Below, piece by piece: positions 1 to 8,736 of a stretch of 64,000 bases of DNA. The position numbers were made by a program, and so were the translations under genes. The first letter of the stretch is position 1. Each line of letters begins with the position of its first letter. The DNA comes from CBDDBU01 sp965226045 (lineage in GTDB: Bacteria > Pseudomonadota > Alphaproteobacteria > VGEJ01). The notes below the pieces were generated by a model that was given only the letters and a program-made list of their open reading frames with translations, did no database searches and was not told the origin of the DNA. The stretch spans positions 110,793 through 174,792 of the forward strand of contig CBDDBU010000022.1 in the NCBI GenBank assembly GCA_965226045.1, given 5' to 3'.

Positions 1-1
1 T

Positions 2-271
2 CTGAACCGCGTCGAACTCGCGGCGGCAGCCCGCGACGGGGGCGCTAGCGTCGATCAGGCGATACGCGCCCTGCGACCGCCCTTGTTCTTCAAGCGCACC
101 GGATCGTTCAAGAACCAACTGACCGCCTGGTCGACCGACCGGCTCGGCGCGGCCCGCGAGATCCTGCTCGCGGCCGAAATCGACTGCAAGACGACGGGAT
201 TTCCCGCCGCCGCCGCCTGTGGGCGCGCCCTGATGCGGCTTGCCCAAGCGGCCCGGCCGCCACGGCGCTAG
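2..271 (+). CDS. holA: DNA polymerase III delta subunit, C-terminal fragment (runs off left edge)
   Basis: The reading frame is open from base 2 to the TAG at 269-271, about 89 residues, with the start outside the window. The segment LRPPLFFKRTGSF followed by a Q..W pattern and an ..AEIDCKTTG motif matches the C-terminal collar domain of the clamp-loader delta subunit, which opens the beta clamp during replication. The stop touches the mltA stop on the other strand with no spacing, so the two genes converge. This is recognised from motifs only; another HolA-like paralogue is possible but less likely. Confidence 0.72.
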   Translation: MNRVELAAAARDGGASVDQAIRALRPPLFFKRTGSFKNQLTAWSTDRLGAAREILLAAEIDCKTTGFPAAAACGRALMRLAQAARPPRR

Positions 272-1498
272 CTAGGGCGCGACCCGTCCGGCGCGCTCGA
301 GCCGCTCGACCACGGCCACCGGCAACAGCAGGTAGTAGCGGCCCCGGTGCTTCATGCGGCCGGCCACCTCCTCGGCCTCGCGGCCGTGGCCCCAGAACAC
401 GTCGCCCCTGACCGGCCCCCGAATCGCGCTGCCCGTATCCTGGGTGACCATCAGTTGGCGCAGCACCACATCGGCGCCGTCCGCCTCGGCCGATGGCCCG
501 CTCGCGTCGAGCCACACCGGTGCGCCCAACGGCAGGAAGCGTCGATCGACGGCGAGCGAGCGCTGGGGCGTCAAGACCACGCCCTGCGCGCCAACCGGCC
601 CGGCCTCGTCAAGCTCGCGGAAAAAGACGTACGAGCGATTGGTGGCCATTACCGCCGGCGCGCGGTCGGGGTGCGCGCGCAACCACGCGCGAATGGTCTG
701 CAGCGAGACTGTTTCGGAGTCGAGCTCGCCGCTGGCGACCAGTTCGCGACCGATCGCTAGATAGGAGTGGCCGTTTTGCCCCGCGTAGCCGACCCGCATG
801 GTCGAGCCGTCGTCAAGCGTGATGCGGCCCGAGCCCTGGATGTGAAGGAAGAAGGCATCGATCGGATCGTCGACCCAGGCGATCTCGAGGCCGCGCCCGG
901 CGAGCGCCCCGCCCTCGATAGCGGCACGATCGGGGAAAGGCTCCAGCCGGCCGTCGACCACACGGCCAGCGGTGCGTTGGTTTTTCAGCGACTCACGGAA
1001 AGCGCCGAGATCGACGGTCACCAGGTCAGGGGGCGTCGTGTAGAGCGGCACCGCGTCGTCGCCCTCGCGGATGCGGCGGCCGCGCAGCTCAGGCTCGTAG
1101 TAGCCGGTGAACAGGCCCTCGGCCTCACCGTTGTTGGTGGCGCGGAGGGGCACGAAATGAGCCTCGAGGACGTGTCGCGCCGCGTCGTCGTCGGGCGCCA
1201 GTCCGGCTACCGCCTCGCACGCCGTTCGCCACGCCGCCGCCGTGCCGCCGATGCCGTCCGGTCCGACCGCGTACGCATCCGCGCGGGTGAGCAGGGGCGC
1301 GCAACTCCGTCGCAAGGCGACGATCGCCGCCGATTGGTGGTCGTCCTCCCAACCGGCGAGATCGGCGAAGGTAGCCCGATGCAGAAGTAAACGGTCAGAC
1401 ACTGGCGGCGGCGGGCGGGTCAGGTACCACAAGGCGCCGGCCGCGAGCACCGCGGCGAGCAGCGCCCCGCCAACCATCACCCGCGCGCGGCGCTTCAC
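272..1498 (-). CDS. mltA: Membrane-bound lytic murein transglycosylase A
   Basis: 408 residues if started at the GTG at 1498, which leaves 6 bases after the Tim44-like stop; an upstream ATG at 1540 would overlap that gene by 34 bases. A hydrophobic segment near residues 7-27 suggests a signal anchor facing the periplasm. The MltA domain occupies the middle (GLFTGYYEPEL, WVDDPIDAFFLHIQGSG). The C-terminal 3D domain has VTQDTGSAIRGPVRGD, whose aspartates form the active site. The enzyme cleaves the MurNAc-GlcNAc bond of peptidoglycan, releasing 1,6-anhydromuropeptides. Its place downstream of the Tim44-like gene is the usual alphaproteobacterial arrangement. Certain apart from the exact start. 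Confidence 0.9.
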   Translation of the reverse strand: MKRRARVMVGGALLAAVLAAGALWYLTRPPPPVSDRLLLHRATFADLAGWEDDHQSAAIVALRRSCAPLLTRADAYAVGPDGIGGTAAAWRTACEAVAGLAPDDDAARHVLEAHFVPLRATNNGEAEGLFTGYYEPELRGRRIREGDDAVPLYTTPPDLVTVDLGAFRESLKNQRTAGRVVDGRLEPFPDRAAIEGGALAGRGLEIAWVDDPIDAFFLHIQGSGRITLDDGSTMRVGYAGQNGHSYLAIGRELVASGELDSETVSLQTIRAWLRAHPDRAPAVMATNRSYVFFRELDEAGPVGAQGVVLTPQRSLAVDRRFLPLGAPVWLDASGPSAEADGADVVLRQLMVTQDTGSAIRGPVRGDVFWGHGREAEEVAGRMKHRGRYYLLLPVAVVERLERAGRVAP

Positions 1499-1506
1499 CG
1501 AACTTT

Positions 1507-2223
1507 CTAGTTCGGGCTGCTGGTCGCGATAAGTCTCCAATTGGGGTCGTTACCGCGTGTGTCGCGCGCGAATGTCCAGATGTCGGTGACTTTCTCGACG
1601 GCGCGCGGATCGCCCGAAACCGCCTCGCCAGCGGCGTCGCGCGTCACATTCACGGACTCGCTCACGAACTTGACGGTGACCTCGGCCGACCGCCCCTCCG
1701 TCCGCGCCTCGATCACCTCGGCCGAGTTGATCGCCACCAGCGTCGTCTCGAGGGTTTCCCCGCGCGCCTCCCGATCCTGGATAGCCCCGGCGAAATTCGC
1801 GTAGACATCGCCGGCCAACAGTGGCTTCAGCGTATCAACATCGCCATTGGCGAACGAGACCACGATCATCTCATAGGCGTCCCTCGCGCCCGACAAGAAT
1901 TCATTGGTGTCGAAGCTGGGATCCGCGCGCTTGATGTCGCCCAGTCCGCCGGCCATCGCCGTCACGCCCTCTTCCGCCGGCACGTCGCTCATCGCCGCGT
2001 CGCCGTCGGCCTCAACCGTCGCCTCGCCCGGGACCGCGGCGCCACGCTCCGGCAGGGAGATCACACTATCCTCGACACTGTCGGGTCGTCCGCCGAACAT
2101 CGGGCCCTGAGTGGGCGGCCGCTCGTGCCCCGTGCGCCGGCCCAATACGCTCCGCAATCGCAAGCCGATGAACGCCGCGACGATCGCGAAGAAAATAATA
2201 TCTAGAAACCCGAAGTCTTCCAT
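1507..2223 (-). CDS. Tim44/TimA-family membrane-associated adaptor protein
   Basis: 238 residues. The N-terminus has one hydrophobic segment (LDIIFFAIVAAFIGLRLRSVLG), then a low-complexity acidic linker. From about residue 100 follows the Tim44-like alpha/beta domain (FLSGARDAYEMIVVSFANGD, TLKPLL, a C-terminal WTFARDTR...PNWRL). In mitochondria this fold tethers Hsp70 to the import channel; the bacterial proteins are inner-membrane anchored and their role is not well defined. The gene lies 6 bases upstream of mltA in the same direction, so the two are probably co-transcribed. Family assignment is strong; function is only by analogy. Confidence 0.85.
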   Translation of the reverse strand: MEDFGFLDIIFFAIVAAFIGLRLRSVLGRRTGHERPPTQGPMFGGRPDSVEDSVISLPERGAAVPGEATVEADGDAAMSDVPAEEGVTAMAGGLGDIKRADPSFDTNEFLSGARDAYEMIVVSFANGDVDTLKPLLAGDVYANFAGAIQDREARGETLETTLVAINSAEVIEARTEGRSAEVTVKFVSESVNVTRDAAGEAVSGDPRAVEKVTDIWTFARDTRGNDPNWRLIATSSPN

Positions 2224-2397
2224 AAATCCTATCCGGCATAAACCCCTGTCCGGCGAATCGCCAACCCTTGCGCTTCGCGCGCGCCGACATTATTCCCAGG
2301 ATAGCTTGTTACAGTAGCCCGTTGCGGGCACGCGGTCCAGCAACGCACGGAAACCAGCGTCCACGCGTTCATGTGGGGCGCCACTTCGGTATCGACA

Positions 2398-2877
2398 ATG
2401 CCCATTGTGCTCCTCGCCTCGTTCATTGGCGTTTCCCTGGTCGAGATCGCGATCTTCATCCAGGTCGGCGAGGCGCTAGGATTATGGTGGACGTTGGCGC
2501 TGGTGGTGCTGACCGCCGTCATCGGCACCGCGCTCATGCGGCGGCAGGGTTTGGAGACGCTGCGCCGGGCCCGCTCCGCGTTCGCCAGGGGCGAGATGCC
2601 AGTCGCCGAGATCCTCGACGGTTTGTTCTTGCTGGTCGGCGGCGTTCTCTTGCTCACGCCCGGCTTCTTCACCGACACTCTCGGCTTCGCGCTGCTTATC
2701 CCGGCGACCCGCGCGCTGTTCCGCACGGCGCTGCTGGCGCGCTTGGCGCGTGGCGGCCAGTTCACGACGAGCGGTGAGAGCTCCGCGAGCCGCTCGACCA
2801 TCGACGCGACTTACGACGTGATCGATCCTGAGCCGCCGGCCGGGGACGAGCCGAAATTGCCGCATCGAGGCCCGTAG
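2398..2877 (+). CDS. fxsA: FxsA family membrane protein
   Basis: About 159 residues from the ATG at 2398; an in-frame ATG at 2371 would add nine residues not expected in the family. Three hydrophobic segments are visible: IVLLASFIGVSLVEIAIFIQV, a WWTLALVVLTAVIGTALMRRQG segment split here by its family motif, and LLVGGVLLLTPGFFTDTLGF with the typical TPGFFTD motif. FxsA proteins are small inner-membrane proteins named for suppression of F exclusion of phage T7 in E. coli. The gene is divergent from the Tim44-like gene and precedes secB, as in related genomes. Confidence 0.85.
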   Translation: MPIVLLASFIGVSLVEIAIFIQVGEALGLWWTLALVVLTAVIGTALMRRQGLETLRRARSAFARGEMPVAEILDGLFLLVGGVLLLTPGFFTDTLGFALLIPATRALFRTALLARLARGGQFTTSGESSASRSTIDATYDVIDPEPPAGDEPKLPHRGP

Positions 2878-2960
2878 AGCCAGCGGCGCCCGAGGTTGAG
2901 CGGTCCGTGTTTCCGTGTTAGCGAAGCTGGGGCAACGGGCGGCAGGAACGGAGACATCGA

Positions 2961-3515
2961 ATGACGGACCGGAGCGAGGGAACGACCGACCAGAACGAGG
3001 GAACGACCGCCCAGAGCGAGGAAACCGGCGGCAACGGCGTGGGCGGCGTGAGGGCGGCCGACACCGCCGCGACGCCTAGCCTCACCATCAGCGCTCAGTA
3101 CATTCAAGATCTGTCGTTTGAGAACCCGCGCGCGCCTGACAGCCTGACGGCCGGACAGCCCGACGTGAAGGTGAGCGTCGAGGTCACCGCCCGCAAGCTC
3201 GAAGAGGCGCGCTATGAGTGCGGCATCGGCATCACGGCCAAGGCGACACGCGACGATGAGACTCTGTTCCTGGTCGAACTGCAGTACGCCGGGATTTTCG
3301 CACTGACCAACATTCCACCCGAGCAACTCCAGCCGGTCTGCATGATCGAATGTCCCCGGATGTTGTTTCCGTTCGCCCGTCGCATCATTTCGGACACGAC
3401 CCGCGATGGCGGCTTTCCCCCGCTGATGATCGATCCGATCGATTTCGTCCGCCTGTATCGGCAACGAATGGCCCAGGGCGAGGGTGACGGCGCCCCCGTC
3501 GACGCGACGAGCTAG
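2961..3515 (+). CDS. secB: Protein-export chaperone SecB
   Basis: 184 residues, longer than the usual 150-165 because of a repetitive polar N-terminal extension (TDRSEGTTDQNEGTTAQ). The conserved SecB body follows: ISAQYIQDLSFENPRAP, then VKVSVEVTARKL and PRMLFPFARRIISD with a GGFPPL loop. The tetramer binds unfolded preproteins in the cytoplasm and hands them to SecA. A GGAG-like site lies about 8 bases before the ATG. The last four bases overlap the dnaQ 3' end on the other strand (convergent). Confidence 0.93.
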   Translation: MTDRSEGTTDQNEGTTAQSEETGGNGVGGVRAADTAATPSLTISAQYIQDLSFENPRAPDSLTAGQPDVKVSVEVTARKLEEARYECGIGITAKATRDDETLFLVELQYAGIFALTNIPPEQLQPVCMIECPRMLFPFARRIISDTTRDGGFPPLMIDPIDFVRLYRQRMAQGEGDGAPVDATS

Positions 3516-4189
3516 CCGGGCCCCGGTTCGGCTCGGTTCCAGATCGGTTCGGTCAGAGTCGCGACGAACGCCGCGTGAGCGGCCAGTTCCGCCGCGCTCG
3601 CCGCATGTCGCCGTGCCGGGCGGGGTGCATACGCGACGCTCGGCCGCAGGGCCGAGGCCGTCAGCACCAAACCCGGCTGGCGGCCCCCGATCAGCTCTAG
3701 ATAGACCTCGGCCAACAGCGCCGAATCGAGCAGCGCGCCGTGCTTTTGCCGACCCGAGAGATCGACGCCGAAGCGCCGGCACAGCGCGTCCAGGCTCGCG
3801 GGCGCGCCAGGAAATTTGCGCCGGGCCAGCTTGACCGTGTCGATGGCGCGGCTCAACGGCAGCGGCGCACGATCGATGCGTCGCAGTTCGGCATTCACAA
3901 AGCCGAGGTCGAACTCGGCGTTGTGGGCGATCAGCGGATCGTCACCAATGAAGCTCAAGAACTCGTCGGCGATCTCGCCAAACAGCCGCTGTTCGCGCAG
4001 GAACGCGTCGCTCAAGCCGTGCACGCCGAAAGCCGCGCCTGGCATCTCACGCTCTGGGTTGAGGTAGCGCTGGAAGACCTCGCCGGTGGGGATGTGGTTG
4101 CGCAGCTCGACGCAGCCGATCTCGACGACGCGGTGGCCGGCGAGCGGATCGAGCCCGGTGGTCTCGGTATCTAGGACGACTTCGCGCAT
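3512..4189 (-). CDS. dnaQ: DNA polymerase III epsilon subunit (3'-5' proofreading exonuclease)
   Basis: 225 residues from the ATG at 4189, chosen because the exonuclease fold begins at once (MREVVLDTETTGLDP). A longer frame to 4264 only adds a repetitive PTPRRKP tract that lies inside coaE. ExoI (DTE), ExoII (LIAHNAEFDLGFVN) and ExoIII (KHGALLDSALLAEVY) motifs give the metal-binding acidic residues and the catalytic histidine. The start overlaps the coaE 3' end by 19 bases, consistent with translational coupling. The C-terminal tail, which binds the polymerase alpha subunit in the family, is short here. Confidence 0.92.
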   Translation of the reverse strand: MREVVLDTETTGLDPLAGHRVVEIGCVELRNHIPTGEVFQRYLNPEREMPGAAFGVHGLSDAFLREQRLFGEIADEFLSFIGDDPLIAHNAEFDLGFVNAELRRIDRAPLPLSRAIDTVKLARRKFPGAPASLDALCRRFGVDLSGRQKHGALLDSALLAEVYLELIGGRQPGLVLTASALRPSVAYAPRPARRHAASAAELAAHAAFVATLTEPIWNRAEPGPG

Positions 4190-4872
4190 TGGCTTCCGTC
4201 GAGGCGTGGGGGGTTTTCGTCGAGGCGTCGGAGGTCGCCGTCGCGGCGTCGGGCGCGGCCCCATCGCCGCCGCCCGCTATGACCAGCGACGCGCAGCATT
4301 CTGATGATCGCGCGAATCCGCTGCAAGGTCCGGCGCCGCCCCGCACCCGTCTCGATCACGAAATCCGCCCGGCGGCGTTTGGCGCGATCCGACATCTGCT
4401 GGGCGAGCACAGCCCGGTACCTGGACTCCGTCAGGGCGGGCCGGCGCAACACCCGGGCCCGCTGGGTCCCCGGTGGCGCGCTGACGACGGCAACATAGTC
4501 GCACCGTGCGGCCGCGCCGGTTTCAAACAGAAGCGGGATATCCAGCACCGCGACCCAGGCGCCACTCGCGGCGGCGGCGCGCCGGAATTTTCGCTCCCGC
4601 GCGCGGACCAGGGGATGGAGAATCGCTTCGAGCCGCCGCAGGGCATTCGGATCGTTGAACACCAGTGCGCCGAGCAACGGCCGATCGACGTGGTCATCGA
4701 CAAGCGCCGTGGGAAAGACGCCGCCCACCGCCGCCACCGCCGCGCCGCCAGGGCCAAGCAGCTCATGGACCACCGCGTCGGCCTCGAACACCGGAATACC
4801 CAGCGCGGCGAACGACCGCGCGGCAGCCGTCTTGCCCATGCCGATCGAGCCCGTGAGCCCAAGCACGATCAT
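4171..4872 (-). CDS. coaE: Dephospho-CoA kinase
   Basis: 233 residues; most CoaE proteins are about 200. The N-terminal P-loop is GLTGSIGMGKT, followed by the CoA-binding pattern with DADAVVH replaced by EADAVVHELL. The enzyme phosphorylates the 3'-hydroxyl of dephospho-CoA, the last step of CoA synthesis. The extra C-terminal ~35 residues (RRDGDLRRL...) come from a short degenerate tandem repeat at about 4196-4262 and look like a later extension into the dnaQ start. The start overlaps the aroE stop by 4 bases (ATGA). Confidence 0.92.
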   Translation of the reverse strand: MIVLGLTGSIGMGKTAAARSFAALGIPVFEADAVVHELLGPGGAAVAAVGGVFPTALVDDHVDRPLLGALVFNDPNALRRLEAILHPLVRARERKFRRAAAASGAWVAVLDIPLLFETGAAARCDYVAVVSAPPGTQRARVLRRPALTESRYRAVLAQQMSDRAKRRRADFVIETGAGRRRTLQRIRAIIRMLRVAGHSGRRRWGRARRRDGDLRRLDENPPRLDGSQCAKSS

Positions 4873-5729
4873 CGGTCCGCGCCGACTCCCAAGTCGGCCA
4901 GCATAAACTCGCGTAGGGCCGGTGTTACCTCAGGTTGGACGCCAAACCACGCCGCGAAGCCGGCCCGCGCCTGGTGGAGCAGCATACCAAGGCCGTCGAC
5001 GACAACGTAGCCCCGCGCCCGCGCCGTCGCCAGCAACTGTGTCTTCAGCGGCGCATAGACAATGTCATGCACCACCGCGTCGCACGGCAGTGCTCCGAGG
5101 TCGAGGTCCAGGACGTCGTGACCCTCCATCCCCAGGCTCGTCGTATTCACCAGCAATCCAGCGCCCACGAGCACCCGGTGACGATCACGCCATGGTGCGA
5201 CGCTCACCTTCTCGCCCAGCGTTGCCGCCAGCGCCTCCGCCCGACGTGCGGTACGGTTAACGATGCACAAGCCCGGCACGCCCGCGTCCAAGAGAGCGAC
5301 CGCGGCCGCCCGCGCCGCGCCACCCGCGCCAAGCATCACCACCGGCGCCACACCGGCGCGCCATGCCGGCGCCTGCTCGCGCAAGTTGGCGATGAACCCG
5401 CGTGCATCGGTATTGGTGCCGAATAGACTGGCATCGCCTCGAATCACGATGGTGTTGACGGCGCCGATGCGCCGCGCGTCAGCGTCTGCCTCATCGACCG
5501 CAGCCAGCGCGGCCTCCTTGTGGGGCAGCGTGACATTCATTCCGGCGAATCCAAGGCGGGCGAGCACGATCAAGGCGTCGGCGAAATGCTCGGGCTGCAC
5601 GCCGAGTGGGACATAGGCGCCGTCGATGCCGTGGTGGTCGAGCCAGTAGCCATGCAGGCGGGGCGAGCGCGAATGGGCCACCGGCCAGCCAACCACCCCA
5701 GCGAGCCGGGCGCGCCCGCTCAGGATCAT
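4869..5729 (-). CDS. aroE: Shikimate dehydrogenase (NADP+)
   Basis: 286 residues. The substrate-binding motif is GWPVAHSRSPRLHGYWLDHHG. The catalytic lysine is in NVTLPHKEAAL, and the second catalytic aspartate is in FGTNTDARGF. The NADP-binding glycine-rich loop is GAGGAARAA with a following NRTARRAE that contacts the 2'-phosphate. The enzyme reduces 3-dehydroshikimate to shikimate in aromatic amino-acid synthesis. It sits between maf (45-base gap) and coaE (4-base overlap) in the origin-flanking operon. Confidence 0.94.
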   Translation of the reverse strand: MILSGRARLAGVVGWPVAHSRSPRLHGYWLDHHGIDGAYVPLGVQPEHFADALIVLARLGFAGMNVTLPHKEAALAAVDEADADARRIGAVNTIVIRGDASLFGTNTDARGFIANLREQAPAWRAGVAPVVMLGAGGAARAAAVALLDAGVPGLCIVNRTARRAEALAATLGEKVSVAPWRDRHRVLVGAGLLVNTTSLGMEGHDVLDLDLGALPCDAVVHDIVYAPLKTQLLATARARGYVVVDGLGMLLHQARAGFAAWFGVQPEVTPALREFMLADLGVGADR

Positions 5730-5773
5730 GCCTAGCGCCTCCTCATGACCGGGGCCCAGTCAAGATTGGGAGC

Positions 5774-6418
5774 TTACTCACGCGCGGCGCCATCGGTGCG
5801 CAGGAAGTCGAGCAGAGGAACTAGCGGCAAGCCAAGAATGGCAAAATAGTCACCATCGATGGCGCTGAACAGCTGCGCCCCCAGGCCCTCGAGCTGATAG
5901 GCGCCGACGCTGGCAAGAACCGCCGCGCCGGCCCGCTCGAGGTACCAATCGAGAAAGTCGTCCGAAAAATCGCGCATCACGAGCCGGGCAACGGTGACGT
6001 GACGCCACACCACCGTCCCATCGCGTGCCGCCACGACGGCGCTGTACAGCACGTGAGGACGCCCGCGCAGTTTGATCAAATCGGCGCGCGCGGCGGCGAG
6101 ATCCCTCGGCTTGACGAAGACACGCTCAGCGCACGCGAGCACCTGATCGGCCCCAATAACCAACATCGTCGCTCGCCGCCGCGACACCGCGAGCGCCTTG
6201 CGCTCGGCAAGCTCCATCGCCAATGTACCAGGCGCCAGTTCACTGAGCGCCCTATGGCGTTGGTAACCTTCCTCAATCGACGCCGGATCGACTTCGACGT
6301 CCAGCCCAGCCGCCGCCAACAACGCCGCACGCGGTGCGCTCGCCGAGGCCAGTACGATAGGGCTCGCGGCCGATGGCAGATCGCGACGTTTGTCGACCAC
6401 GTCGGCCGAGCGGCTCAT
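5774..6418 (-). CDS. maf: Maf family nucleoside triphosphate pyrophosphatase
   Basis: 214 residues. The N-terminal signature LASASAPRAALLAAAGLDVEV is the Maf S-x-SPRR-type loop, although the second arginine is replaced by alanine. VIGADQVLAC and KPRDLAAARADL carry the conserved aspartate and the K-P-x-D metal/substrate site. Maf proteins hydrolyse dTTP/UTP or modified nucleotides to monophosphates and are linked to septum inhibition in Bacillus. The start overlaps the next upstream gene by 4 bases, so this is a coupled pair. Confidence 0.9.
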   Translation of the reverse strand: MSRSADVVDKRRDLPSAASPIVLASASAPRAALLAAAGLDVEVDPASIEEGYQRHRALSELAPGTLAMELAERKALAVSRRRATMLVIGADQVLACAERVFVKPRDLAAARADLIKLRGRPHVLYSAVVAARDGTVVWRHVTVARLVMRDFSDDFLDWYLERAGAAVLASVGAYQLEGLGAQLFSAIDGDYFAILGLPLVPLLDFLRTDGAARE

Positions 6419-7233
6419 ACGGCCTCTTTCAACCGGTTGTGGTAGAGGTGCAGGATGGCCGCCGAAGTCTCCTCGATCGAGCGGCGTGTGACGTCGATAA
6501 CCGGCCAGCCATGACGCTCGAACAAGCGGCGCGCGCTCGCCAGCTCGTCCTTGACCGATTCTTCATCCACATAAGCGGTCTCGGCATCCTGCTTGAGCAC
6601 GAGCAAGCGGTTGCGGCGGATGTGAATGAGCCGTTCGGCGCCTGTCGTTAGTCCGATGATCAGGGGCCCCGAGAGTTCCGTCAGCTCGCCAGGGACCGGC
6701 AGGCCGGGCACGAACGGCACGTTAGCGGCCTTGAGACCGCGGTTCGCCAAATACATGCAGGTTGGCGTCTTCGAGGTGCGCGAGACGCCAACCAACACCA
6801 GATCGGCCTGTTTCAACTCCGACAGCAACTGGCCATCGTCATGAGCGAGGCAAAAGCCCATAGCCTCGATCCGGCCGAAATACTCGGCGTCCATGGCGTG
6901 CTGACGACCAGGCTGAGCGCGCACCTCTGCGTCGAAATAAGTGGCCATCGCGGCGAGGATCGGATCCATGATCGAGAGGCAGGGCACCACGAGTTCGGAA
7001 CAGGCCATCTCAAGGCCGTCGCGCAACGCGTTGTCAACAAAGGTGCAAAGGACCAAGCCGGGCTGCGCCTTAATTCCTTCAACGACGCTCTCCAATTGAT
7101 CGGGACGGCGCACCAACGGCCATTCCCACTCGACCACATCGATATCATCGAACTGGACAATGGCTGCCTTAGCCAGAACCTGCAGGGTTTCACCCGTCGC
7201 ATCGGAAACCAAGTGAAGGTGGCGAATCGTCAT
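6415..7233 (-). CDS. Pyruvate phosphate dikinase / PEP synthase regulatory protein (bifunctional kinase/phosphorylase)
   Basis: 272 residues from the ATG at 7233; an 18-residue upstream extension (MASARTSAR...) is not family-like. Key motifs are HLVSDATGET near the start and the P-loop GVSRTSKTP in the middle (the DUF299/PPPR family). The enzyme phosphorylates and dephosphorylates a threonine of PPDK or PEP synthase using ADP and Pi. This is the RP001-type gene that borders the origin in Rickettsia and Caulobacter, and it is divergent from hemE here. Confidence 0.92.
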   Translation of the reverse strand: MTIRHLHLVSDATGETLQVLAKAAIVQFDDIDVVEWEWPLVRRPDQLESVVEGIKAQPGLVLCTFVDNALRDGLEMACSELVVPCLSIMDPILAAMATYFDAEVRAQPGRQHAMDAEYFGRIEAMGFCLAHDDGQLLSELKQADLVLVGVSRTSKTPTCMYLANRGLKAANVPFVPGLPVPGELTELSGPLIIGLTTGAERLIHIRRNRLLVLKQDAETAYVDEESVKDELASARRLFERHGWPVIDVTRRSIEETSAAILHLYHNRLKEAV

Positions 7234-7680
7234 GTCGTACGCGCCGTTGCCGAGTAGCCGCCGCGCTGATGTCCGCGCGGATGCCACGAGCCAGAATTAG
7301 GCGCGAAGCGGGGATAACCCGCCGACCCACCACGCCGGCTCGAATTCATCCCCAAACCAACAACTTCGTGCCCGCGTTTATCCCCGGGGAAAACATCGGT
7401 CCTCAAGCAGGTATAGCGGGGACAATCATTCCCGCGCCTCCGTCTGGCCACTGTTATCACCATAATCCCGGCAAACACGATGGCTGGTTCCATAGCGTCC
7501 GATCGTCTTATCCAGAAGCCGTCACCACGGCGATGACTATTCACCACGAGACCCTGATTTTTTCCACCGCACCATGATTCTCATGATTCACAGGGATCCC
7601 CTACTACTACTACCAACCACAATTCTTTCTTAAGACTAATGTAGTTTGTCCTGGCCTGCTGCTCAGTCGGGTTTTCATTC
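7234..7680. other. Probable chromosomal replication origin (oriC) between the PPPR gene and hemE
   Basis: A 447-base divergent gap with no convincing gene. DnaA-box-like 9-mers: TTATCCCCG on the minus strand at 7309-7317 and on the plus strand at 7378-7386 (inverted pair), TTATCCAGA at 7508-7516 (one mismatch to TTATCCACA), and weaker TTATCACCA at 7454-7462 and TTTTCCACC at 7560-7568. Two GANTC sites (7576-7580, 7584-7589 region) form an ATGATTC direct repeat, possible CcrM methylation sites. An AT-rich stretch (about 7611-7650) follows next to hemE. The hemE/RP001 synteny is established for Caulobacter and Rickettsia origins; the call here is inference from position and boxes. Confidence 0.65.
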
Positions 7681-8736
7681 ATGACTTTGTCTTCCTCAGC
7701 CACCAAAAGCCAATTGCTGCTTGCCGTCTTGCGAGGCAATAAGATATCGCCGCCGCCGATCTGGCTCATGCGCCAGGCGGGCCGATACCTGCCCGAGTAT
7801 CGAGCTTTGCGTGCGAAGATGGGAAACTTCCTCGAATTTTGCCACACACCAGAGCTGGCCACGGAGGCCACGCTGCAACCGATCGAGCGCTACGGGTTCG
7901 ATGCAGCGATCTTGTTCGCCGATATTCTGCTGGTGCCTGAAGCGATGGGTCAGCCGCTTGCCTATCGTGAGGGCGAGGGACCGGTACTCGAACCCATCCG
8001 TTCGATGACCGCGCTTGACCAGCTATCAACGGAGAGCGCGGACGACCGTCTTGAAACGGTGATGGAGACGGTGCGGCGAGTGAGAGCGATGTTGCCACCG
8101 ACCTGTGCGCTCATTGGGTTCGCTGGCGCGCCGTGGACGGTGGCGGCCTACATGGTGGAAGGACGCGGCGATGGCACGTTCGCGACAGCGCGCCAGTGGG
8201 CCCATCGCGAGCCTCAGGACTTCGGCCGCCTCATTAATATTCTGGTGGCGGCGACTAGCCGCTACCTGATCGCTCAGGCCAAAGCGGGCGCTGATGCCTT
8301 GCAGATCTTCGACAGTTGGGCGGGTTTGTTGCCGGCGAGCGGGTATCGACGTTGGTGCATTGAACCAACAGCAGCCATCGTGGCGGCAGTACGCGAAGCC
8401 TCGCCCAACATCCCTATCATCGGTTTTCCACGCGGTGGCGGAACCATGCTGCCGGAGTTCGTCGTCAAGACCAGGGTTGATGCTGTCAGCCTCGATACGG
8501 CCGTGGCGCCAGGCTGGGCGGCGGACTGTGTGCGACCCTACTGCGTGATCCAGGGCAATCTAGATCCCCAGCTGGTCGTGGTGGGCGGTGACGCGATGAT
8601 GCGTGAAATTCGCACCATCGTTGAGACTTTCGCGGGCGGGCCGCATATCTTCAATTTGGGCCATGGACTCACGCCGGAGACCCCGCCCGAACACGTCGCT
8701 GAGCTGGTGGCGGCGGTCCGCGCCGGCCGCCAATGA
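7681..8736 (+). CDS. hemE: Uroporphyrinogen decarboxylase
   Basis: 351 residues, usual length. The N-terminal signature PIWLMRQAGRYLPEYR is complete, including the substrate-binding RxxGR arginines, and the catalytic aspartate region LFADILLVPEAMG is present. Later motifs GFAGAPWTVAAYMVEG and the C-terminal FNLGHG are typical. It removes four acetate carboxyls from uroporphyrinogen III to make coproporphyrinogen III in cytoplasmic haem synthesis. No clear Shine-Dalgarno is seen before the ATG. It overlaps hemH by four bases (ATGA) and probably heads a hemE-hemH-hemJ operon reading away from the origin. Confidence 0.96.
   Translation: MTLSSSATKSQLLLAVLRGNKISPPPIWLMRQAGRYLPEYRALRAKMGNFLEFCHTPELATEATLQPIERYGFDAAILFADILLVPEAMGQPLAYREGEGPVLEPIRSMTALDQLSTESADDRLETVMETVRRVRAMLPPTCALIGFAGAPWTVAAYMVEGRGDGTFATARQWAHREPQDFGRLINILVAATSRYLIAQAKAGADALQIFDSWAGLLPASGYRRWCIEPTAAIVAAVREASPNIPIIGFPRGGGTMLPEFVVKTRVDAVSLDTAVAPGWAADCVRPYCVIQGNLDPQLVVVGGDAMMREIRTIVETFAGGPHIFNLGHGLTPETPPEHVAELVAAVRAGRQ

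Noticed and set aside
7269..7577. Open frames within the oriC gap
   Set aside because: No family features, no ribosome site, and the region has the base pattern of an intergenic origin.
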